Source: CAYPLH01 sp964411505 (GTDB taxonomy: Bacteria > Bacillota > Clostridia > CAYPLH01 > DUMO01). From it: DNA of 64,000 bases. Shown here piece after piece: positions 57,908 to 64,000 of this stretch. Numbering within the stretch: position 1 is the stretch's first letter; each line of letters opens with the position of its first letter. A model generated the notes under the pieces. The model worked only from the letters and a program-made list of their open reading frames with translations. It searched no databases and was not told where the DNA came from. The stretch lies in assembly GCA_964411505.1 (NCBI GenBank), contig CAYPLH010000002.1:62001-126000 (forward strand), read 5' to 3'. Both the position numbers and the translations under genes were made by a program.

Positions 57908-58723
57908 TTATCCGCCACGGTTTTCATTAAAGTTCAGTTCTTCTTTGTTAATTTGCACAATCTTTGAGATTGTATTGACTGTTTTGTCAATTAGCTCTTT
58001 TCCCAGCTCACTGTCCGCATCTCTTGGGTCATCCCTGACAGTAAAATCTTCATTGGGCATACCCTTAAACGTATCGCCGTCAATAATACCCCAGCGCGTG
58101 TTCTTAAGTGGCTGGTCTTTAGGCGGAAGAGTTGAAAGATCAACACAGTCATTATAAAGGTGCATCATAATTGAGGTCTCCATAAGATTTGCATGACCGT
58201 ACCCAGCGCTTTGCCCCCGCTCATCTACAAGAGCCATTGTATAAATCACCCTGCAATCAGTCTCATGGGAAAATTCCTCGGCAAGCCTTTTTAAAGCTGA
58301 AATCTCACTTAAACCACCATGACCATTAACAATTACTATAAGCTTATATCCCTGCTTCACCAGCAACGTGAAATATTGCCTTACAACAATACTAAAAACC
58401 TCTTCATGGGCATAAAGACTTGTCATGGAGTTTTCGGGAAAATCCATACCGTATATTCTGGTATTCTCATCAAATCCAATATATTTTACCTTCTCTTTAG
58501 GTCTTACTATGTCAGTCCCGAGAAACAATGGAGGCAATACCACTCCTCCAGTTTTCTTGGCTACTCTTATGGCCGTTGAATGAGCATTTAAAGGATCGGT
58601 ACCAAGTGGAAGGTGAGGCCCATGCCATTCAAGCGGTCCAACTGGGAAAAAAACAATGGGACACCTTTTTCTTTCTTCTACTATTTCATCTGGTCTTAAT
58701 AATTCAAACTGTACAGTGCGCAT
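57908..58723 (-). CDS. Creatininase-family amidohydrolase
   Basis: About 271 residues from the ATG at 58723, chosen because AAAGGAG lies upstream; the longer frame has none. Metal-site motifs EWHGPHLPLGTDPLNA, NGHGG and METS are those of the creatininase family, zinc or manganese amidohydrolases that act on cyclic amides or lactones. In glycan loci such enzymes are thought to act on sugar lactones, but this is not established here. A decayed relative survives in the remnant at 12440-12852. Confidence 0.85.
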   Translation of the reverse strand: MRTVQFELLRPDEIVEERKRCPIVFFPVGPLEWHGPHLPLGTDPLNAHSTAIRVAKKTGGVVLPPLFLGTDIVRPKEKVKYIGFDENTRIYGMDFPENSMTSLYAHEEVFSIVVRQYFTLLVKQGYKLIVIVNGHGGLSEISALKRLAEEFSHETDCRVIYTMALVDERGQSAGYGHANLMETSIMMHLYNDCVDLSTLPPKDQPLKNTRWGIIDGDTFKGMPNEDFTVRDDPRDADSELGKELIDKTVNTISKIVQINKEELNFNENRGG

Positions 58724-58810
58724 ACCGGTCACTCCTTTTTTACTAAGTTTTTTTGTTAAATACATGCTGTGTCTTAATATCTGCAATATGGTTTTTAATA
58801 TATAACAGTT

Positions 58811-59002
58811 CTATATGCAACGTATTTATTTCTTGTAATATGACCTTTTATAGGCACCACCGTTCTAGTGCGTTTCGAAGAACAAATTACATAGAATTAT
58901 TACGTTGCATATAGTGGACTTTTAAAAGCTGTATTTCTTAGGTTATTACGTGCATATAGTGGACTTTAAAAGCTGTATTGCTTAGATTATTACATTGCAT
59001 AG
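58811..59002. repeat. Inverted and tandem repeat cluster
   Basis: CTATATGCAACGTA (58811) pairs with TACGTTGCATATAG (58901). The unit that begins TTATTACGTTGCATATAGTG is then repeated at about 58897, 58943 and partially 58987 with a period near 45 bases. Part of it also lies at 51469. No gene is present in this 300-base gap. Confidence 0.65.
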
Positions 59003-59032
59003 CGTATAAAATTTGCGTTGCAACACTACTAA

Positions 59033-60451
59033 CTATTTCTCATACAACACTTTCATTCCAATACCGGGCCACATGATCTCAACATCATGCTCTTTTGTAG
59101 CAGAAAAAACCATGTATTCATTTGTACCCTCCAAAATTAACTCTAGCGGTATAGGAATTTCATCATAGCTTATATCATGTGAAAAACCAATATTATCTGT
59201 AATCAGCTTATCGTTTATAAAAAACTCACCATGGTGTGAGCCTGCCCATGTAGCAAGCACCATACGTGCTTCTTTCATTCCTGTAAGGTCAGGAACATCT
59301 ACCTTGCACCTCTTTTTGTTGTTTGCTCTTACTCCAAAGTCTTTAGGTACATCGTAAGGCTTGTAAAGCTTAACAGACCTATCCTTACGATCCAAGGTTA
59401 ATCCGTCCACAGCAGGTGTTATTGTTATTATATCATTTACATCGGTTATTCTTGCCAAGATAAGAATTGGTTTTTCCTGGTCAGGAACCCAAGTTGTATC
59501 CCAGGTAACTGAAAAGGGTGCCACATCTGAAGTTCCTATATGAGAACTAATATTTCCAAAACGATAATTAAATTGCCATTCGTTGTATATAGCATCACTG
59601 TCACAGTCAAAATCTTCGTAAAACCCTATATACTCCACCTTTTTTACTTTTGATGAGTCGGATAAATCAACTGCTAAAGTTACTTCTTCACCCTCTGCTC
59701 TTCCATCCTTTGGTAAGACCACATTGCCTGTTACCATGCTCTCACCATCCTGCTTGTAATAATAAGCCCTGAATACCAAGCCAGTAAATGCCCACTGCCC
59801 CCATGCATTGCTTTTACATGTGAACTCAAAAGTATTCTCTCCTTCTACCAACTGCTCCATCGGAATAGAAACCACCGGATAAGTATATTTCATATAGAAT
59901 TGTGGATCGCTTCCTAAAGATTCGGGTTCTTTAATATCAATCCAGTCATTGCCATTTATTTTTACTTTTTTACTATGCGTCCCATTATGGCCGCCCCACA
60001 TTTCAATAATCATTTCTACTTTTTCTACACCTTTTAAATCGTCAATGACTATTTTATTAATAGGATTAGGCAAAAACCTTACTGCGCTCTCTCTTGTTGC
60101 ATCGGGATCGGTAACCCTCTGCCACTTAGCAGCATTTCTATAAGGTCCGCTCCAGGTATACTCCTTAATGATATCACCAGGCACAGGATGACCAGATTCA
60201 AAAAAGTCTATTCTTCCACTTACGTCCGAAAGATAAACCACGCTCTGTGAGGCTTCCTCTTTTGAACTCGACTCGGTAGCTGAATTCCCTTTAATTGTTT
60301 CAGTGCCGTTTTGTGACCCGGAAATTGTTGGTGCTGTTCCAAGAGAAGAATCATTGTTTACACACCCAACTAAGGTTAAAGATGTAACTATAATGCAAAG
60401 AAATAAAACGACTGATACTGCTTTCATAGATTTTGTTTGAATCCTTTTCAT
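59033..60451 (-). CDS. Multi-domain lipoprotein, likely glycan-binding
   Basis: About 472 residues from the ATG at 60451 (GAGGAG upstream). Signal peptide with lipobox LVGC, a Ser/Thr linker, and at least three beta-rich modules. The first and last resemble each other (KVEMIIEMWGGHNGTHSKKVKING versus RMVLATWAGSHHGEFFIND), a duplicated jelly-roll-like module. The middle resembles a bacterial Ig-like domain (EGEEVTLAVDLSDSSKVKKVEY). It has no recognisable catalytic site and is probably a surface sugar-binding lipoprotein. Its promoter has dyad site G. Confidence 0.65.
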   Translation of the reverse strand: MKRIQTKSMKAVSVVLFLCIIVTSLTLVGCVNNDSSLGTAPTISGSQNGTETIKGNSATESSSKEEASQSVVYLSDVSGRIDFFESGHPVPGDIIKEYTWSGPYRNAAKWQRVTDPDATRESAVRFLPNPINKIVIDDLKGVEKVEMIIEMWGGHNGTHSKKVKINGNDWIDIKEPESLGSDPQFYMKYTYPVVSIPMEQLVEGENTFEFTCKSNAWGQWAFTGLVFRAYYYKQDGESMVTGNVVLPKDGRAEGEEVTLAVDLSDSSKVKKVEYIGFYEDFDCDSDAIYNEWQFNYRFGNISSHIGTSDVAPFSVTWDTTWVPDQEKPILILARITDVNDIITITPAVDGLTLDRKDRSVKLYKPYDVPKDFGVRANNKKRCKVDVPDLTGMKEARMVLATWAGSHHGEFFINDKLITDNIGFSHDISYDEIPIPLELILEGTNEYMVFSATKEHDVEIMWPGIGMKVLYEK

Positions 60452-60520
60452 TTTTAACACTCCTCGTATACAAATTTTTATTTTTGAGTCAATTATATAA
60501 CTGTATTAAGTAGTAATGCA

Positions 60521-60548
60521 ATATGTCACATTATGATAAAATGTGCTA
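60521..60548 (-). promoter_or_regulatory. Promoter with embedded dyad (site G)
   Basis: Minus strand TAGCAC, 17 bases containing TTTATCATAATGTGA, then CATATT. Same spacing as sites A and E, 70 bases upstream of the lipoprotein start. Confidence 0.55.
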
Positions 60549-60643
60549 TATTTAAGAACACATTCCTTTTCATATATTCGAATTTCATGCTTTTTATTAA
60601 CTGAATAATCACATCGTTTTTGCACATCGTTTTTGCAGTATTA

Positions 60644-61855
60644 TCAAGTTATTATGTCTTTTATCTCTCCCATAAAAATCTTTTGAATAATTAAAAGTGT
60701 AGCTCCAATTGCGGCCGAATCATCTGGACACTTAGAAATTACTAAGTTTATCCTTGAGTTCCTCCATGTTTTTTCTTTGGCGATCACTCTTGTTTTTTCG
60801 ATAAACAAGCTGCTGTGCCTTGCTAATTCTCCTCCCAGAATAATTAATTCCGGGTTAAAAATGTTAATCAGGTTGCTTATTCCAATCCCTAAATAGACTC
60901 CTGCATCCGCAAACAACATCTTGGTAAAGGGATCCCCTTTTTGGGCTAATTCAGCGCAAAAAGCAATATCAATAGATCCCCAATTCGAAAAATCACCTTG
61001 AATTTCCGGTATTTTCCCCAACCCTATACCTTCGGTCACTTTTTGTATAATACTTCGTCCGGAAGCATATGCTTCAAGACATCCATAATTCCCACATGAA
61101 CAGCGTGGTCCTCCTGGATTTATAATTATGTGCCCGAATTCACCGGCACTCCCATCAGCTCCCCGGAATATATTACCATCTGTAATGATACTCATTCCAA
61201 TTCCCATAGATAGTCTAACAAATAAAAAACTTTTAATATCTTTTGCTACCCCGAACCTTTTTTCAGAAAGAGCCATACAGTTTGGGTCATGTTCTACAAA
61301 AACCGGTACATTAAACTCATCTGAAAGAATTTTTCCCAAAGGAACATCTTTCCAATCGTTAAAGTAGGGCGAATATACTGATATTCCCTCCTCAGCATTA
61401 ACCGATCCTTGCATTGCTACGCCTATTCCCAGCAGCTTATCAGTATTAATTTCTGAAGTAACAATTATTTTATGAATAATTGATTTCATTTGCTTTAATA
61501 TTTCGTTTTTCTCATTAACTAACACAGGTGAGTTAATTTTTTTTAAAACTCTGCACTTTATATCGGTAAGTACCGTGTTAATTCCTTCTGCATTAACCTC
61601 TAAACCTATAACTAGGTTCTCAGTATTGTTGATATCCAGCATTGCAGGAGTTCTTCCAACCAAAGAATCTGCACTTTTAAACTCACTTATAACCTTTTTT
61701 CTAAGCAAATCACCTGTAATGTTGGAAACTGCTCCCCAGCTTAAGCCGGTTCTCTCCTGGATCTCTCTTTTTGTGATAGGACCGTAGTCCCTTATATTTT
61801 CCAAAATAAATATTGTATTGGTACTTCGCATTAAACCATGCTGTGCAATTTGCAT
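60644..61855 (-). CDS. ROK-family transcriptional repressor (NagC/XylR type)
   Basis: 403 residues: an N-terminal winged helix-turn-helix (ILENIRDYGPITKREIQERTGLSWGAVSNIT) fused to a ROK sugar-binding domain with the zinc motif GHIIINPGGPRCSCGNYGC. The sugar-binding ENDP-like EHDPNCMAL is kept. Such proteins repress sugar genes until an effector sugar binds. It is the only clear cytoplasmic repressor in the window, so it is a candidate for the TATCAC-N3-GTGATA dyads, but no footprint data are available. Confidence 0.88.
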   Translation of the reverse strand: MQIAQHGLMRSTNTIFILENIRDYGPITKREIQERTGLSWGAVSNITGDLLRKKVISEFKSADSLVGRTPAMLDINNTENLVIGLEVNAEGINTVLTDIKCRVLKKINSPVLVNEKNEILKQMKSIIHKIIVTSEINTDKLLGIGVAMQGSVNAEEGISVYSPYFNDWKDVPLGKILSDEFNVPVFVEHDPNCMALSEKRFGVAKDIKSFLFVRLSMGIGMSIITDGNIFRGADGSAGEFGHIIINPGGPRCSCGNYGCLEAYASGRSIIQKVTEGIGLGKIPEIQGDFSNWGSIDIAFCAELAQKGDPFTKMLFADAGVYLGIGISNLINIFNPELIILGGELARHSSLFIEKTRVIAKEKTWRNSRINLVISKCPDDSAAIGATLLIIQKIFMGEIKDIIT

Positions 61856-61955
61856 CTTTTGTTTCTCCTTCTATCACTCTCTGACATAAGGATATCATCT
61901 TTTTTTGTATTTTACAATTCAAAAATTTTTTAAAGCCCTTGTATATATTTACCTT

Positions 61956-62217
61956 GTTACTGTTCACTCGTGGGTAGCTAAAGAGATATAACTGTGCAAT
62001 GTTAGGAAACATTAGCGAAATGCAGCTTAGAGATGTATAGTCAGAGTGAGGAAAAGCAAGCCGACTGTTTGAGCAAAAATGCAACAAAGTAATATTTCAA
62101 AATGTATTTTTGCGAGTTTCGGCTTGCCCGAGCTGAACTATACAGCTCTTGCAAATGAAGCGAAGTTTCCGTTATTGCACAGTTATATCTCAAGTTACAG
62201 AGGGTCTGAACTGTAAC
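61956..62217. repeat. Large near-palindromic intergenic element, copy 3
   Basis: A 262-bp imperfect palindrome. Outer ends are GTTACTGTTCAC and GAACTGTAAC; AGATATAACTGTGCAATG pairs with TTGCACAGTTATATCT, and GCAAAAATGC / TATTTTTGC closes the loop. Its left arm (GGTAGCTAAAGAGATATAAC) is also found beside copy 1 at 14238. It lies upstream of the ROK repressor. Confidence 0.8.
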
Positions 62218-62420
62218 TTTACCTTAGAAACAGCCTACTATGCTCATAACCGAAATTAATATCATGGTTATGCAAAGCTTTCTTATGCCATTTTTTTTGA
62301 TACAAGACATTCTAATCTTTTTAAATTTCTCCCTAGATATATTATGAATGATTTTGCTGCAAAATGAATATGTAAAATTTGCTCATAATAATCATGTATA
62401 TTTTTGTTAGGATGTAGATT

Positions 62421-62450
62421 CGCTGCAAGCTATAAAAATAACTTGCAGCG
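62421..62450 (-). terminator. Terminator-like hairpin
   Basis: CGCTGCAAG and CTTGCAGCG form a 9-bp stem with a 12-base loop, 33 bases past the stop of the partial DNRLRE/lyase gene. Confidence 0.55.
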
Positions 62451-62483
62451 AAAAGTACTAACTGTAATTATGGCATGTAAATA

Positions 62484-64000
62484 TCAAGGAATGTATGTGA
62501 TCTCAAGGTACGGAACCTTTTCTGTATCACTGTATTCCTTGGTAGCGATCGGCACATTCGATGTGTCATCGGATATAAATTGTAGAGAATACATACCGTT
62601 ACCATTAATGTAGCTTGTGACATCAACCTCCTGCCATGCTGCGGAAGCTGGAATGTTGAATGAGGTAATATATTGCGTATTTACAGGCTTATTTTTCCAC
62701 GTAATCATGCCTTCCTCCCAGGTTGTATCAGAGTTGCCCCATAGAGCAATCTGTCCTGTCGCCTCGTTTGTAGCAGTAATATAGAATTTCAGCTTTGCGG
62801 TTTGAACCGTTCCTGTAATTCCAGCCACATCTATTTTCATAAAGCTTTCTCTCTTGTTTGCCTGATTTCCCATAGTACCATTATTACCGTAATTAGTATT
62901 GGGATTACTTGACCAAACCATTGTGTCTGCAGCAATGTCCAATATTTCGGTAATCGGCTCAGGTGGCGGAGTCACTTCTTGATCAAGATATACAATTTCA
63001 AGAATTGGTCCGGCATAAACTGTATTTTCTTTAGATGCAAAGGTTGTTCTTACAGGATCATTGGATATCAGGTGTAGAGTGTAGGTTCCATTGTCTGCAA
63101 TATAACTTGTCACATCAATTTCCTTTACTATGGGGAATGAAGTTGGATTATCATAAGTTGCTATAGCAATTGTGTCAGTCACTGGTTTATTGTTCCATGT
63201 GATAGTATCCTCCGCCCAGGTTGTGTCCGAGTTCCCCCATACGGTAGTTTGCCCCGATACCGTTCCATTACCTTGTCCTGTGTAATTAAGCTTAAGAATT
63301 GCACTCTGAATTGAACCTTCAATACCGGTAACATCAAACTTAATATATGCTTCCCTGTCGTTAGCCTGATCGAATAATCCTATCGTATCTGCAGTACCGA
63401 AGTTTTCATTAGGATTTCCACTATGCACAACGGCATCAGCTGATGACGTAACTATCGCATAAGGTCCATCAGGAGTAGGGGTTGGTGTAGGACTGACTGA
63501 AGGTGTCGGTGTGGGAGTGACCGTTGGTGTTGGTGTAGGAGTAGGTGTAGGTGTAGGTGTAGGGCTGGAGCCTACTGCTTTTCCAAACATGTTCCAATCC
63601 ACATTTCCACGCTTCATAAGCGTAAGCATATTGTCTGCCTTTAAAAATTTTTCTACTCCGTTAAAGGTTTCTCTTACAAGATCCTTACTCGCTTCAGGTT
63701 TCTTAGGACAAAAATTTGCTGCCCAAACTTTTGCGGTCTCATAGAAGGTCACATCCGCACTGCCGCTTCCACGGCTTGTTACAACAACATTATCACAGTT
63801 GTTGAAATAAAAAGCTCTGGGGTTTTCTCCTTTCGTACCAAAGACAGCAATGTTGCATGCATTTTTAAATTCTGCAATCCAATCATAATTATCATTTGAG
63901 CCTTTATTATATTTATCTCCGCCTTCCATATTGGTTCCTATAAATATCAGAGGCTCTGTTGTCCCATCTACCAGCAAACGTCTCATGTCCGAATGATATA
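62484..64000 (-). CDS. DNRLRE/pectate-lyase-fold protein (N-terminally cut)
   Basis: At least 505 residues are visible; the frame is open to the right edge, so the true start lies outside. The visible N-terminal part (LLVDGTTEPLIFI, NACNIAVFG) matches the end of the beta-helix in the 14361 and 48170 proteins (QCLIDGTTEPI). A Pro/Thr linker with many PT repeats follows, then two DNRLRE domains (WAEDTITWNNKP, WEEGMITWKNKP) instead of the N-terminal arrangement of the paralogues. No SLH domain. Domain order is thus reversed: lyase first, binding modules last. Confidence 0.82.
   Translation of the reverse strand, partial: YHSDMRRLLVDGTTEPLIFIGTNMEGGDKYNKGSNDNYDWIAEFKNACNIAVFGTKGENPRAFYFNNCDNVVVTSRGSGSADVTFYETAKVWAANFCPKKPEASKDLVRETFNGVEKFLKADNMLTLMKRGNVDWNMFGKAVGSSPTPTPTPTPTPTPTVTPTPTPSVSPTPTPTPDGPYAIVTSSADAVVHSGNPNENFGTADTIGLFDQANDREAYIKFDVTGIEGSIQSAILKLNYTGQGNGTVSGQTTVWGNSDTTWAEDTITWNNKPVTDTIAIATYDNPTSFPIVKEIDVTSYIADNGTYTLHLISNDPVRTTFASKENTVYAGPILEIVYLDQEVTPPPEPITEILDIAADTMVWSSNPNTNYGNNGTMGNQANKRESFMKIDVAGITGTVQTAKLKFYITATNEATGQIALWGNSDTTWEEGMITWKNKPVNTQYITSFNIPASAAWQEVDVTSYINGNGMYSLQFISDDTSNVPIATKEYSDTEKVPYLEITYIP

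Noticed and set aside
63465..63565. Microsatellite-like GGTGTA repeat as a DNA element
   Set aside because: It encodes the Pro-Thr linker of the partial surface protein; the repeat is explained by coding.

Overview
The window looks like a chromosomal segment of a low-GC, Gram-positive anaerobe of the Clostridia that lives on polysaccharides. The reasons are AT-rich intergenic DNA with AGGAGG-type ribosome binding sites, lipoproteins with Gram-positive signal peptides, S-layer homology (SLH) anchoring, LplB/LplC-type sugar ABC importers and membrane-bound AraC-type sensor-regulators. The genus is not determined; an Acetivibrio/Ruminiclostridium-like relative is only a guess. Almost every gene lies on the minus strand. 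The plus-strand exceptions are a nuclease-like gene at 3.5 kb and a toxin-antitoxin pair at 38 kb.

Layout: 0-2.8 kb holds an FGGY sugar kinase and a homoserine-dehydrogenase-like oxidoreductase cut by the window edge. 2.8-5.8 kb is a scrapyard: a sulfatase tail fragment, a PD-(D/E)XK-like gene, an AAA ATPase fragment, a SEC-C protein and the remains of a helicase/phospholipase-D protein resembling the TOTE conflict system. 6.1-7.5 kb holds two orphan genes. 7.8-12.4 kb is a complete 2-oxoacid (acetoin/pyruvate) dehydrogenase operon, E1alpha-E1beta-E2-E3. 12.4-12.9 kb is an in-frame chimeric remnant of a creatininase-family gene joined to a ROK-kinase start. 12.9-24.3 kb carries a DNRLRE-domain lipoprotein, a giant SLH-anchored DNRLRE/pectate-lyase-fold protein, and a small catabolic set (L-fucose-isomerase-like protein, GatZ/KbaZ-type aldolase subunit, DegT-type aminotransferase, ROK kinase). 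24.6-30.7 kb has three sulfatases and a GH4 glycosidase.

From 31 to 57.8 kb there are three paralogous import modules, each with LplB-type permease, LplC-type permease and solute-binding lipoprotein. Three large AraC-type regulators with two membrane segments sit among them. The same stretch includes a RelE/Phd-type toxin-antitoxin pair, an IS256-family insertion that has run into the 3' end of one AraC gene, and a second DNRLRE/pectate-lyase plus DNRLRE lipoprotein pair. 57.9-64 kb has a creatininase-family enzyme, an unusual lipoprotein, a ROK-type repressor and the C-terminal part of a third DNRLRE/pectate-lyase protein.

Together this reads as a polysaccharide-utilisation locus for a sulfated, probably uronate- or deoxysugar-containing glycan. 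Surface lyase-fold proteins and DNRLRE lipoproteins would bind and cut it, sulfatases and GH4 would trim oligosaccharides, the ABC modules would import them, and the isomerase, aldolase and kinases would feed central metabolism. The substrate is inferred. The most interesting signals beyond gene content are a recurrent dyad (TATCAC-N3-GTGATA) embedded in promoters of at least six genes across the window, a family of roughly 250-290 bp near-palindromic intergenic elements, and repeated evidence of gene scraps left by recombination.
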